Positions 1-9,228 of a stretch of DNA of 64,000 nt are shown piece by piece. A program made the position numbers and the translations under genes. The notes under the pieces were generated by a model. The model was not told the origin of the DNA, searched no databases, and worked only from the letters and a program-made list of their open reading frames with translations. Source of the DNA: CAYPJE01 sp964410945 (GTDB lineage: Bacteria > Fidelibacterota > Marinisomatia > Marinisomatales > TCS56); assembly GCA_964410945.1 (NCBI GenBank), contig CAYPJE010000006.1, positions 55,781 to 119,780 of the forward strand. The letters run 5' to 3'. Numbering within the stretch: the first letter of the stretch is position 1; every line of letters starts with the position of its first letter.

Positions 1-195
1 AATTCGCCCACTACCCACAAGTTGAGTACCTGAATATGCATAAATATAATACCAGCTGTTCTTTACAGCATCAAATAACCGCTCGGCATCTAAACAATAA
101 TTCTCATTCCATCCCGTAGTTAAAAATAATTTAAACAGAGCCTGTTTGGGCGGTAATTCTTCCCGATATAGAATATTTTCAGTTATGGCAGCCAT
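1..195 (-). CDS. GNAT family N-acetyltransferase, N-terminal part (cut by window edge)
   Basis: The minus strand reads from an ATG at 195-193 without a stop to base 1, giving the first 65 residues of a protein. They include YREELPPKQALFKLF, TTGWNENYCLDAERL, and a run ending AYSGTQLVGSGRI, which is the layout of the first strands and helices of GNAT acetyltransferases (the AYxGxxLVGxGR strand is typical). Such enzymes move an acetyl group from acetyl-CoA to an amine; the acetyl-CoA binding loop lies beyond the edge, so the substrate cannot be guessed. The start overlaps the end of the phosphatase gene by 13 nt, suggesting translational coupling at the 3' end of the murQ group. Confidence 0.75.
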   Translation of the reverse strand, partial: MAAITENILYREELPPKQALFKLFLTTGWNENYCLDAERLFDAVKNSWYYIYAYSGTQLVGSGRI

Positions 196-1499
196 ACCCC
201 AAACAAAGTGGCGTACATCATTCTATAGATATCGGTATTGTCGACGTTATTCGGTAATAGATGGGCATTTAGCCCGTGGGCTTTGGCCACTACACCACCG
301 GCACCATCACCACCCTGGGCCCATCGGACACTGAAGTACATGGTTCTCCCAAACTGATCCGGCTGAGCAATAAATGGCGGAGTCCCAGTGCCATTCTGGC
401 CATCAATTGGAGCACCGTTGGGATCATTGGGCAGTAACGGCTGCGTAAATGATAAAGTATCGCGGACACCCATCACCTCCATGCCACCGGCATCACTGTC
501 AGCCGCTGTGATTAACAATGTCCGTGGATTTTCGGCTACATAATCTCTGGCAATACCAATAGCTTCGTCGGCCCGGTGCAACGCCTCCAGGGCACCCCGG
601 GCGTTATTGTAATTGGAAAAATTATCTGTTCCTTCCTCTTCCACAACCATCAGAAACGGTTTCCCTTTATGGTGCAGTATTTCAAGTGCTTTAGATGTCA
701 TTTCGGCCAGGGTTGGAGCGGCCGGGTTGAATAATTCCAATCCAAGGGAATCCAATTTCTCTTCACTGTTATCATTAAAGGTATGCAGGGCGGCAAATAC
801 GCCAAAGACGCGGTCGGTACTGGCTGGCAAAGCCATCAATTCAGCCGTTGTATAAACCACTTCATAACCCAGCGCCTGGGCTTCCATGATCAGGTTTTTT
901 CCATCCTGCCGGCGCCCCGGTTCACCATGACGGCCAGTAATTTCCGGTGGTAACAGCAGAACTTCACCACCAGACAGAATAATGTCGGCGCCACTGTTTA
1001 TAATCTGCTCTGATATCTGATCGGTAAATAGCCGGCTGGTATAGTTGGACATAAACGCACCGGAACCGGGCTCACATAAATGGCCACTGTTGATTATGGC
1101 CGTGGATATACCGGCGGCCTGGGCTTCACCCATGACACTGAAATCCTTACCCGAAAGTGACTTGAATGGTTTTTCAGGATTTATGCCATAAGCCAGATAA
1201 TCGGCTTTTACTCCCAGGGCATGAACTGTGGCCGCTCCATTGGAAGAGCTGGATAACGAGTTGGTCAAATGGCCCCGATAAACTCCCAATTCATCCAGTT
1301 GATCCCAGTTGAGCATCCCATCCGGACCCACCTTCAACATTCTCAGGGCCCCCCACATGGCAACACCACTGCCGTCGGGATGGATGAAAATGGCACTGCC
1401 AATCTTAATTCTTTTTAACCTGCCACCCTGCACCAGGTTAACTGCACACAGGCTGAACAGGATGGAGAATGTTATCAATACTTTAATTGTTCTATTCAT
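183..1499 (-). CDS. Alkaline-phosphatase-fold secreted protein with altered metal ligands
   Basis: A 438-residue protein with an N-terminal signal peptide (hydrophobic residues about 6-23), so probably periplasmic or exported. It follows the alkaline phosphatase (PhoA) plan: HPDGSG (Asp42) matches the metal-bridging Asp51 of E. coli PhoA, SSSSNGAAT (83-91) holds the likely nucleophile Ser86, and NYTSR (152-156) may supply the phosphate-binding arginine. The other zinc ligands differ: the usual ExxxxxDxxxH region reads EEGTDNFSNYNN (288-299), the Asp-His pair reads Asp334-Ser335, and His408 in AKAHGLN may be the last ligand. I recall this EGTDNF pattern in other alkaline phosphatase annotations, so it is probably a subfamily and not decay. 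It may act on phosphomonoesters or another substrate. It lies 21 nt downstream of murQ. Confidence 0.75.
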   Translation of the reverse strand: MNRTIKVLITFSILFSLCAVNLVQGGRLKRIKIGSAIFIHPDGSGVAMWGALRMLKVGPDGMLNWDQLDELGVYRGHLTNSLSSSSNGAATVHALGVKADYLAYGINPEKPFKSLSGKDFSVMGEAQAAGISTAIINSGHLCEPGSGAFMSNYTSRLFTDQISEQIINSGADIILSGGEVLLLPPEITGRHGEPGRRQDGKNLIMEAQALGYEVVYTTAELMALPASTDRVFGVFAALHTFNDNSEEKLDSLGLELFNPAAPTLAEMTSKALEILHHKGKPFLMVVEEEGTDNFSNYNNARGALEALHRADEAIGIARDYVAENPRTLLITAADSDAGGMEVMGVRDTLSFTQPLLPNDPNGAPIDGQNGTGTPPFIAQPDQFGRTMYFSVRWAQGGDGAGGVVAKAHGLNAHLLPNNVDNTDIYRMMYATLFGVWLP

Positions 1500-1520
1500 T
1501 GTGATCCCGCTTATCAGTAA

Positions 1521-2462
1521 TTACTGTCCGGCTACATCGCCGATTATATTTCTCAACAATCCGTTATTTTCTGCAATCAATTCCCGGGCAGCAATTTTAT
1601 CGCAGTCTTTCATAACCATAACAATGGCTGTCTTGACCTCTTTATCGGCGGCAAATAAGCTATCCCTGGCCGCCTCGTATTCCAGTCCCGTTAATTGCTG
1701 AATGATCCGGGAACCACGATCCACCAGTTTTTTATTAACCGCTGACAGATCGACCATCAGGTTGCCGTAGACCTTGCCGATTTTTATCATCGTAGTAGTA
1801 GAAATCATATTTATGACCATCTTGGTGGCTGTCCCTGATTTCATTCTGGTCGAACCGGTCAAAATTTCCGAACCGACATCCACTGCGATTAATACATCAA
1901 CACCGATGCTGATCAACGGCTTCGGATTACAAATTAAATATACTGTCCCGGCCCCGTTGCTTCCAGCCCATTCCAGCCCGCGAACTACATAGGGCGTGGC
2001 ACTGCTGCTGGCAATTCCGATCAGGACATCATTGGAATTGAAGCCAGCGGCTTTCAGATCACGGACAGCGTCTTCCGGCTCATCCTCGGCACCTTCAATC
2101 GAGCGCACCAGGGCATCGCTGCCACCGGCAATCACACCTTGGAACCAGTTCCGTGGTGCGGAAAAGGTCGGTGGGATTTCAGAGGCATCCAGTACTCCCA
2201 GCCGGCCACTTGTACCGGCTCCGATATAGAACACTCGGCCACCATTTCTGATGGCATTAACAGTTAATTCAGTAGCTCTGGTAATCTCAGGTAAAACTGC
2301 TCTTACTTTCCCGGCCAGAGTCTGGTCTTCCTGGTTGATAATGGACAGTATATCAGAGATTGGTTTTTTATCGATTCCAATGGAATTCGGATTCTGTTTT
2401 TCGGTCTGTAAATCTTTTCGCGCTTTGGGTTGTGTATTTTCCATGGTTGAATTTAGAATCAT
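1521..2462 (-). CDS. murQ: N-acetylmuramic acid 6-phosphate etherase
   Basis: MurQ cleaves the lactyl ether of N-acetylmuramic acid 6-phosphate, giving N-acetylglucosamine 6-phosphate and D-lactate during peptidoglycan recycling in the cytoplasm. The 313-residue length is normal. A sugar-isomerase (SIS) fold is evident: GAGTSGRLGVLDASE (81-95) carries one catalytic glutamate, EGAED (123-127) the second, and GSTRMKSGTATK (203-214) is the family signature. A second in-frame ATG six codons in (2444) is an equally good start; neither has a clear Shine-Dalgarno sequence. The neighbours downstream are a phosphatase-fold protein and a GNAT enzyme. The 86-bp gap to the divergent DUF503 gene should hold promoters for both directions. 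Confidence 0.95.
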   Translation of the reverse strand: MILNSTMENTQPKARKDLQTEKQNPNSIGIDKKPISDILSIINQEDQTLAGKVRAVLPEITRATELTVNAIRNGGRVFYIGAGTSGRLGVLDASEIPPTFSAPRNWFQGVIAGGSDALVRSIEGAEDEPEDAVRDLKAAGFNSNDVLIGIASSSATPYVVRGLEWAGSNGAGTVYLICNPKPLISIGVDVLIAVDVGSEILTGSTRMKSGTATKMVINMISTTTMIKIGKVYGNLMVDLSAVNKKLVDRGSRIIQQLTGLEYEAARDSLFAADKEVKTAIVMVMKDCDKIAARELIAENNGLLRNIIGDVAGQ

Positions 2463-2548
2463 TAACTAATACGGTTTCACCACTAATTCACATAAATCTC
2501 AAAACATAATCCCGATGGAATTTCCCCCAGAAGCATTAATATTGCCCT

Positions 2549-2842
2549 ATGATCAAATCACCACCAGTAGCCTTATTGGTTATCGAGTTACACATTCCGG
2601 CTGCTCAATCTTTAAAGGACAAACGGCGGATAGTCAAAAGCATAAAAGACCGAATTGGTAGACATTACAATGTGTCCATTGCAGAAATTGGTGAAGCGGA
2701 AAAATGGCAATCGGCTGCACTGGCAATCACCGCTGTTGGTAATGATCGCCGTATATTAGGAAGTAATATGCAGAAGATTCGGAACAATATCGATAATGAC
2801 CATGCTGCAGAAATAATCAATCAGTCACTGGAGTTTATCTGA
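2549..2842 (+). CDS. DUF503 family protein (YlxP-like)
   Basis: A 97-residue protein with the DUF503 signature: VIELHIPAAQSLKDKRRIVK near the N-terminus, then HYNVSIAEIGEAEKW and an ALAITAVGND strand. The family is a small ferredoxin-like alpha/beta fold of unknown function; in Firmicutes the homologue ylxP lies in the nusA-infB-rbfA operon, hence a suggested link to ribosomes or RNA. Here it is the first gene of a plus-strand group. Its TGA overlaps the prmA ATG by one base (TGATG), so translation of the two is probably coupled, which fits a role around ribosome modification. Confidence 0.9.
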   Translation: MIKSPPVALLVIELHIPAAQSLKDKRRIVKSIKDRIGRHYNVSIAEIGEAEKWQSAALAITAVGNDRRILGSNMQKIRNNIDNDHAAEIINQSLEFI

Positions 2843-3732
2843 TGGGCTGGCAGAATCTTATCATTTCCTGCCAAAACTTTGATCCGCATCTGCTTTCTGA
2901 TTTCCTCGTTGCCAAAGGGGCTCTGGCAGTATCCATAATCAATACCAATCCTGACAGCCGGGAAAAGGATAAATGGTTCGATGATCCGAATCGGCCTGAT
3001 TTTATTGATCGTGATACTGCCGAAGTGGCAGCGATATTCCCCCAGAACAGCCCCATCGATGAACTAATTGAGGCTGTCCGTAATAATTTTTCAATGGTCG
3101 ATTTACCCCTATACCGCGTCGAAACATTACCGGACCAGGATTGGGTCAGCAGTACCCAGAAACTGTCGACTGCACAGAAAATCAGTGACCGGATCTGGAT
3201 TGTTCCAACCTGGGAAGCTGTCAAGGAAGAAAAGGCTGTTAATATCCGATTAGATCCGGGCCTGGCATTTGGTAGCGGTACTCACCCTACCACCCGGCTG
3301 TGCCTGAAATGGCTGGAAAACAATGTCAGCGGTGGCGATTGTGTTCTTGATTATGGCTGCGGATCCGGTATTCTGGCCATAGCAGCGCTGAAATTGGGGG
3401 CGGAGGAATGTATCGGAATAGATATTGACCAGCAGGCACTGGAAAGTACGTACAACAATGCCCGCATTAATCAGGTTAAAATCAAAACATTTCTACCGGA
3501 AGATGAACCGCCCCGGCAATACAACAGTATAATCGCAAATATCCTGGCAAACCCGTTAATGGAATTGGCTGAGTTATTTGCCACACGATTAAAGGTAAAT
3601 GGTACAATTGCCCTGTCCGGTATCCTTGATTCACAGATTGAGGCAGTGCAGCAAGCCTATGGCCGGCACTTCAGCAATATGAAGGTCGAAAAAGAAGAGG
3701 GCTGGGCTCTGATCAGTGCGAAACTAAGTTAA
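2842..3732 (+). CDS. prmA: Ribosomal protein L11 methyltransferase
   Basis: PrmA transfers methyl groups from S-adenosylmethionine to amino groups of ribosomal protein L11. The 296-residue protein has the N-terminal substrate-recognition domain (about 1-110) and a class I methyltransferase domain. LDPGLAFGSGTHPTTRLCL is the PrmA-specific motif, VLDYGCGSGILAIAALKLGA is the SAM-binding glycine-rich loop, IGIDIDQQAL contains the acidic residue for the ribose, and IIANILANPL matches the catalytic N-xx-NPL-type motif. The start overlaps the stop of the DUF503 gene. An LptG-like gene follows after 72 bp. Confidence 0.95.
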   Translation: MGWQNLIISCQNFDPHLLSDFLVAKGALAVSIINTNPDSREKDKWFDDPNRPDFIDRDTAEVAAIFPQNSPIDELIEAVRNNFSMVDLPLYRVETLPDQDWVSSTQKLSTAQKISDRIWIVPTWEAVKEEKAVNIRLDPGLAFGSGTHPTTRLCLKWLENNVSGGDCVLDYGCGSGILAIAALKLGAEECIGIDIDQQALESTYNNARINQVKIKTFLPEDEPPRQYNSIIANILANPLMELAELFATRLKVNGTIALSGILDSQIEAVQQAYGRHFSNMKVEKEEGWALISAKLS

Positions 3733-3804
3733 TACTTCCGGCATAATAATTCTCATATCCGAATATCTAATTAAATTCAGGCCTTGAAAACAGGCAGGAA
3801 ATAA

Positions 3805-4893
3805 TTGAAAAAACTTGATCTTTATTTAGCCCGTCAATTTCTGACCATCTGGGTTATGGCCCTGCTGGGTTTCATCTGTGTATTTATAATCGTTGACATA
3901 ATTGAAAACCTGGATGATTTCATCGATAATTCTGTTCCGTTCGGAATTGTATTACGCTATTATTTCTATTACCTGCCCTGGTTTTTCAATATCGGGTTAC
4001 CCATGTCCACCTTGATTGCAACCGTCTTTTCGATCGGGCTAACGGCTAAACGCAATGAATTGACTGCCATGAAAGCAACCGGTATCAGCCTTTACCGAAT
4101 GTCTGTCCCATTGATTCTGCTTGGTTTTCTGATCAGCTGTATTTCATTTGTATTTGAAGATCAATTCGTTATAGCGGGAAATGCCAGCCGCTCCGCGATT
4201 AAACAGGAATACATAAAAAAAGCCAAGAAAAAGAAAAAAGACCGGCGGGAAAACATTTTTTTGCAACGGGCCGAAAAATATCATATTGCCCTCGGACAGT
4301 ATAATTTCAACACCAAAATCGCCAATTCAGCCACGGTCCAGGTAATGGAACTGGATAAGGTTTTTGAACGAATTGACCTGCAACAGATTGCCTGGGTTGA
4401 TTCAGTCGAAAGCTGGTCAGCTAATCAATATTCTATCCGCCGGTTTACACCTGATGGTGAAGAACAGGAAGTCATCGTCGCCACCCGGGACACGTTATTC
4501 AACCTGGGCTTTGTTCCGGCTGATATCGAACGTAAATCTTCATCACCCGACGAATTAAACTATCGCGACCTGAAAGAGTTTATTGCCCAGCTTGAAGACA
4601 ATGGTGTTGATACAACCCGGTGGGAAGTAGTCCTTAATTTCAAGGTGTCATTTGCCTTTACCAGTTTGATCCTGGTTTTGTTTGGCATTCCCCTCGTATT
4701 GATCAAACCCAAGAGTGGCCTTACCTTTGGTGCGGGAATGAGCGTCCTGGTAATATTTGCCTATTATGCTTTTATCAAATTCGGGCAATCAATGGGTTAT
4801 AAGGATCTACTCGATCCGTGGCTCTCAGCCTGGATCGGGAATATGGTCTTCTCGACAGGGGGAATAATTCTACTGATCAGCGTTCGGAAATAA
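3805..4893 (+). CDS. lptG: LptF/LptG family lipopolysaccharide export permease
   Basis: A 362-residue inner-membrane protein of the YjgP/YjgQ family. In E. coli LptF and LptG, with the ATPase LptB, extract lipopolysaccharide from the inner membrane and pass it to LptC and LptA. Three N-terminal membrane segments (about 12-34, 55-80, 97-118), a soluble periplasmic jellyroll region (about 120-275), and three C-terminal segments (about 280-300, 305-328, 337-358) match the family. The start is TTG, preceded by a good AGGAA at 5-6 nt. Only one member is present here, so the partner must lie elsewhere. LptF and LptG are hard to tell apart; the symbol is tentative. The stop lies just 4 bp from the stop of the convergent barrel gene. 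Confidence 0.85.
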   Translation: MKKLDLYLARQFLTIWVMALLGFICVFIIVDIIENLDDFIDNSVPFGIVLRYYFYYLPWFFNIGLPMSTLIATVFSIGLTAKRNELTAMKATGISLYRMSVPLILLGFLISCISFVFEDQFVIAGNASRSAIKQEYIKKAKKKKKDRRENIFLQRAEKYHIALGQYNFNTKIANSATVQVMELDKVFERIDLQQIAWVDSVESWSANQYSIRRFTPDGEEQEVIVATRDTLFNLGFVPADIERKSSSPDELNYRDLKEFIAQLEDNGVDTTRWEVVLNFKVSFAFTSLILVLFGIPLVLIKPKSGLTFGAGMSVLVIFAYYAFIKFGQSMGYKDLLDPWLSAWIGNMVFSTGGIILLISVRK

Positions 4894-4897
4894 CCGC

Positions 4898-6301
4898 TTA
4901 ACCTTCCGGTTCTGGTGTATCTTCTTTCCGGCTTTTAAAACTGGTAATTGTCAAACCCAATGATATGTTAAGGCCTTTCATTGTATGTACCCACAATCCA
5001 TTTCGGAAAGCCAGTCCAAAATCAAAAATCATCGGCCCCTTGTGGATTCCGAATCCCATGCCCATTTCTTTAAAATCAGCACCGCCCCAGGAATAGCCCA
5101 GGCGGATAGGCACGGTCGGGTTGCGGACGAGCTCCGCCCCAATTGACCATTTCCAGCTGTCGCGGGAGAAAAAGCGATCCTCAAACCCGGCCACCAGATC
5201 TGATACCAGCAATACATCCGGATAGCGCTTGGAAACCGATACCCGGAACTGAGCCGGGTAGCGGGTACTGAATTTTTTCAGGTTTCCCTTATCATCAAGG
5301 TCATAAATAATCTGGTCCTTGGTAGGATTGGAATAAAATATTGAGTCATTCGACATGGTGGTGGCATTGAGCGAATCTATGGTATAAATATATTTAACAG
5401 CCATGCTGTCATTCAGTATTTCACCACCCCAGGTGAAATGGAACAGATCATCCTTATTACCATAGATGTTATCGCTGCCAGCCAACAGGTTTTTAATCAT
5501 ACCGGACTGATTCCAGTTGATCTTCCCCACTGCATTTATCAGAGAAACACCTATCCGCCAGCCTTCCATTTCACGGGTTGTGAAACCCAGGTCCAGACCG
5601 AGGCCACTGCCACCAATCCCCTGTCGCATATAATAAACGCCGGTACCATACATGGATGAAGGCTCGGTGACCAAATTTGCATAACTGGAATCGGGATCGA
5701 TACCGAAATAGAATAATCCCTGCAAGTATTTGATAGTCATTCCCCAGGCAAAATCATCATTGGGAATGGCGAAGGAAAAACCGAATTCATTGACACCCAG
5801 GATATCCATCCCCAGGGTCATGTCAATATCCTGTCCAACCGGGTTGCCGTTCAATAACAAACTCATGACACCGGTTGGTAAGGTAGCATCGGCCAGAATG
5901 ACCATATTGGACGTCAGCGCCATGTTACCGGAAGCATAATTCAGGGCCGGTATCGGCAGGTGCATATCGGTATACAGATTCAGCCCGCCGCTGCGCTCCA
6001 GATCATTGAGAATCTGGTCTTTGACGGTTTGTGTCAGGGTATCACCACTGATCTCGTTCAAATTTGACAACGATATATAATTACTGACCAAGCCGAAATC
6101 CAGACCAACCAGTTGCAACATAAATGGTTTATCCTGCTGAAAGGCCAGCAGGGCCGGATTATACCCAACGGCGAAAATCCCGTCAGCCACCGAACCATAA
6201 GATCCGGCCAGACCTACGGCGCGCGGATCACGTTTCACCTGTCCTGATAGAATCGTGCAGGTCAGTGCCAGACTCAGCAATGTCAAAATGATCCGCCTCA
6301 T
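4898..6301 (-). CDS. Outer-membrane beta-barrel protein, DUF5723/PorV-like
   Basis: A 467-residue exported protein: a signal peptide (about 1-20, ending near LSGQ) is followed by DPRAVGLAGSYGSVADGIF and AVGYNPALLAF. This start is typical of FadL/PorV-like and DUF5723 barrels of the FCB group, in which a short helix plugs the barrel. The rest alternates aromatic and glycine-rich strands (for example GSGLGLDLGFTTR and PIRLGYSWGGADF) ending with a strand near LNISLGLTITSF. The expected place is the outer membrane; the cargo is unknown. The ATG overlaps the TGA of the large lipoprotein gene by 4 nt, so the two are probably made together and may form one complex. The last residues are charged. Confidence 0.75.
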   Translation of the reverse strand: MRRIILTLLSLALTCTILSGQVKRDPRAVGLAGSYGSVADGIFAVGYNPALLAFQQDKPFMLQLVGLDFGLVSNYISLSNLNEISGDTLTQTVKDQILNDLERSGGLNLYTDMHLPIPALNYASGNMALTSNMVILADATLPTGVMSLLLNGNPVGQDIDMTLGMDILGVNEFGFSFAIPNDDFAWGMTIKYLQGLFYFGIDPDSSYANLVTEPSSMYGTGVYYMRQGIGGSGLGLDLGFTTREMEGWRIGVSLINAVGKINWNQSGMIKNLLAGSDNIYGNKDDLFHFTWGGEILNDSMAVKYIYTIDSLNATTMSNDSIFYSNPTKDQIIYDLDDKGNLKKFSTRYPAQFRVSVSKRYPDVLLVSDLVAGFEDRFFSRDSWKWSIGAELVRNPTVPIRLGYSWGGADFKEMGMGFGIHKGPMIFDFGLAFRNGLWVHTMKGLNISLGLTITSFKSRKEDTPEPEG

Positions 6302-9228
6302 TTCAACCCGCCTGTCCGATTGCCGGCTGACAGTTTCGTTTGAATCGACCGTGCCGCCTCAACTAGACTGAAATACCACCCATTGATATCGGCAGTGGAT
6401 GAATTATCGTCAGAAATTCTAATCCTGATACTGTCCCGTTGTTCTACTGCAATATCGCCAATTATTGCTGAGGCATCCCAGACAAACGAATCGACATTGG
6501 CAATCGCTGTCCAATCGCTGGTCAATGGTGTCCATATATCATCATTATCAATACCCGGGTCGGTAGTTGTGGAATAATCCAGGTTGACTTTATTCACTTT
6601 ACCGTAGGTCAACCAGCGGATTATAATGGGTGATGATGTGGTTAAGGTTTCACCGCCGTTAGGATAAGTTATAATCAGTTCGTCGGGAGCAGATTCCATT
6701 ACGCCCGTGCTGCTGATTTCAAATGTCATGTAGGATTGGATTTCGATATAATCCTCAAGGGCGAGATAGATTGACAGCGAATCACCGGAAATCGGATCAA
6801 TCGGCGACCCGTTGAGATGGAAACGGGGTGTAGTATAGTGTTCACCGGCACTAGTCAATAACTTGATCTTGCCAGTGTCCATAACACTCGAACTGGTAAA
6901 TTCACTGGGCTCGCCAACCAGGCGCGGATCGGTGTAATCGGTATCATAACTGATCAACTGGGGATCAGGAAGAACAATATTCAGTAATGTGTCGATATAG
7001 GTGACGAGGGTATCCTTGACTGTATCCGAACCGCGCACAATATAGACCGGACCTTCTATACATTCGCTGAAATCGGACATAACACCGAAAATATAAATGG
7101 ACGAGTCGGCTGACAACGATGGGTCCAACTTGGCGCATTCAGTAACGGCATATAAGCTATCACCACCGGACAGATCAACTCCCATAGCGGCGGCCAGACT
7201 GTCCAGGTACACTCTTTCCAGGCTGAGTGGGAAATAACTCTGGTTGGACATCAATATGGAAATTTCGCCACCAACCGGAATATGATTGATCACCTGCGCA
7301 ACCAGCTCGGCTCGCTTCAATGAAGATCTGATCGTATTGCGCAATTCATAATCCCATTCTTCCAGTGGGGATTCATTGACGGGAATGAATGTCATGGGTG
7401 ACATCAGTACCTCAAATGGTGCAATCAGCCGGTAGCTGCCTCCGATGGAGGCACCAACCACTATTGTTCCCCGTCCGTCGATCCGGGCAGCGGAACTGAT
7501 CGTCATCACTTCCGGGTTGAATGATAATAGATCGACAATTGTTGATTCGCCTTCTCCCGGCGAAACAGTTGTGCTGTCCGACCATTCTGTTGCCGAGGGA
7601 CTATCGTAGATCAAAGTGGTCGTTCCCAGGCGGCTCAGCCGGATTATGGTTTTAATCGTGTCAATGGCATTATCCGGACTTCCCATTGCCCCGCGAACCC
7701 GCACGATACTGGAATCACCGAATGTATTCACTCCGATCATGTCCAGATCGAGAGCTACCGGAAGCTGAATCTGATTTAGCATTTCAAATTCGATCTTAAC
7801 ATCGGTAAAGGCCATACCACTGAATCCTTCCGGCATGCCCGCCATTTCCTGTTCGGTGGGCGGAAAGGTTTGGATCAGGTTGGCCTGGAGTTCGGAAAAA
7901 TGTAATTCCTGAACCTGAACCCGCAAGCCCATCCGGCCGAATTCGGAACCGTCCAGTGGCAGGGAAGCTGTCTGTTCGGGAATTACGGCTGAAATATCAA
8001 TCACCATTTCGGTCAGAGCACTGTCAACACTGATCGGATTCCTGAAAGTATAGCCATCGATATCATAGGTACGCGAATAAGCACTGCTGTCACGGCTTAA
8101 TACGGTTTCTATCTTAACCGAATCCTCTCCCACCGGCGGAACGAAATTGCGGAAATTCATGGCAAAGTCGATGTCGAAAAGATAGGTGCTCTGAAGATCG
8201 GAAATAACAATCTCATTCACATTAAAACCGCTGGATGGATCGTCAAATACTCCGGAATATATTTCAATATCCGATGGAAACTCCAGTGAAGGCAGTTCCG
8301 GAGACAAATCATATTCTGCAACTTCAACAATCGCCTCATCCACTCCGGCAATTTTTATACGGAACGACAGGTTGACTTTTACCGAATCGCCAGCTTCGAT
8401 TACCAGGGTATCCAGTACGGTTTCTTCTTCCAGTCCGAAACCAAAACTCATGCGGATTTTCGATCCCAGGCGCTTATCACCAAGTAAAGTATACTCGGAA
8501 AAGGTACTGTCTTTCTCCAGACGATCCTTTGTATGATAGGCCAGCGAATCATAGGGAGCATTTAAATCGGTAAGTAAGCTGAATTCAATATCTTTAACAG
8601 ACGTCGGCAGGCCGTTATTCAGCAGGCTGGTTAAAAATAGGCTGGAGTCGGTGTCAGTATCAGCGGAAATAACGATTGCTTCCACGGAGGTGATGAATTC
8701 AGGCAGGGCGCTGTCATCAACCTGGGGGATATCGATATCGATCTGTATAGTTGTATCAAAAGCTGATGCAATCTGATTCCAGGTAGCGGCAAAAATATAT
8801 TTATCAACGGTGGCGGGGACATCAAAGGTATCCAGGTCAACGTCCATGAATTGATTATTAGGGGCAAATGGAATTTCTATGGTAACCAGGGTATCAAAGG
8901 AAAAAGACATATCCGGGGCATAAACCGGATCCTGTTGAAAATCCACATCCTGGTTCAATTCCACCTGCAGGTAGGAAGCATCGATGGAAGTATCGGGCAG
9001 GTCACCTTCAAAAATAATCTGCATACCCAGGGAATCATCGGTGGCGAAGATTTGTTCATCATCGACCATATCGGATAAAAAGTATTGCTCCTGGATCAGC
9101 GGAATTGTTAAATCCATGAACCAGGTAGGCATTTCAAAATCGGCCGGACTTTGAAAATCACAACTGAACAGGATTATCAATAATATGACGAAAACACCCG
9201 GAAGAGTCAGTTTTCTCAGATATCTCAT
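6298..9228 (-). CDS. Very large surface or periplasmic lipoprotein, unrecognised
   Basis: About 976 residues, Asp/Ser/Thr-rich and beta-rich. With the ATG at 9228 the N-terminus is MRYLRKL followed by a hydrophobic stretch and the lipobox LFSC, so it should be cleaved by signal peptidase II (lspA lies at 20.1 kb) and lipidated. A GTG 16 codons upstream (9276) would give a less typical signal. Much of the protein is repeated beta-sandwich-like sequence of the form DxxxIxVxxSFRIxI. Near the C-terminus, ITYPNGGETLTTSSPIIIRW resembles the Kre9/KNH-like domain seen in bacterial surface proteins. No catalytic motif was seen. It is coupled to the barrel gene downstream by a 4-nt overlap, so an outer-membrane anchored partner is a fair guess. 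True function is unknown. Confidence 0.7.
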   Translation of the reverse strand: MRYLRKLTLPGVFVILLIILFSCDFQSPADFEMPTWFMDLTIPLIQEQYFLSDMVDDEQIFATDDSLGMQIIFEGDLPDTSIDASYLQVELNQDVDFQQDPVYAPDMSFSFDTLVTIEIPFAPNNQFMDVDLDTFDVPATVDKYIFAATWNQIASAFDTTIQIDIDIPQVDDSALPEFITSVEAIVISADTDTDSSLFLTSLLNNGLPTSVKDIEFSLLTDLNAPYDSLAYHTKDRLEKDSTFSEYTLLGDKRLGSKIRMSFGFGLEEETVLDTLVIEAGDSVKVNLSFRIKIAGVDEAIVEVAEYDLSPELPSLEFPSDIEIYSGVFDDPSSGFNVNEIVISDLQSTYLFDIDFAMNFRNFVPPVGEDSVKIETVLSRDSSAYSRTYDIDGYTFRNPISVDSALTEMVIDISAVIPEQTASLPLDGSEFGRMGLRVQVQELHFSELQANLIQTFPPTEQEMAGMPEGFSGMAFTDVKIEFEMLNQIQLPVALDLDMIGVNTFGDSSIVRVRGAMGSPDNAIDTIKTIIRLSRLGTTTLIYDSPSATEWSDSTTVSPGEGESTIVDLLSFNPEVMTISSAARIDGRGTIVVGASIGGSYRLIAPFEVLMSPMTFIPVNESPLEEWDYELRNTIRSSLKRAELVAQVINHIPVGGEISILMSNQSYFPLSLERVYLDSLAAAMGVDLSGGDSLYAVTECAKLDPSLSADSSIYIFGVMSDFSECIEGPVYIVRGSDTVKDTLVTYIDTLLNIVLPDPQLISYDTDYTDPRLVGEPSEFTSSSVMDTGKIKLLTSAGEHYTTPRFHLNGSPIDPISGDSLSIYLALEDYIEIQSYMTFEISSTGVMESAPDELIITYPNGGETLTTSSPIIIRWLTYGKVNKVNLDYSTTTDPGIDNDDIWTPLTSDWTAIANVDSFVWDASAIIGDIAVEQRDSIRIRISDDNSSTADINGWYFSLVEAARSIQTKLSAGNRTGGLK

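Noticed and set aside
1309..1701. Plus-strand frame across the end of the phosphatase and start region of murQ
   Set aside because: It is the antisense shadow of two well-supported genes and has no recognisable protein features.
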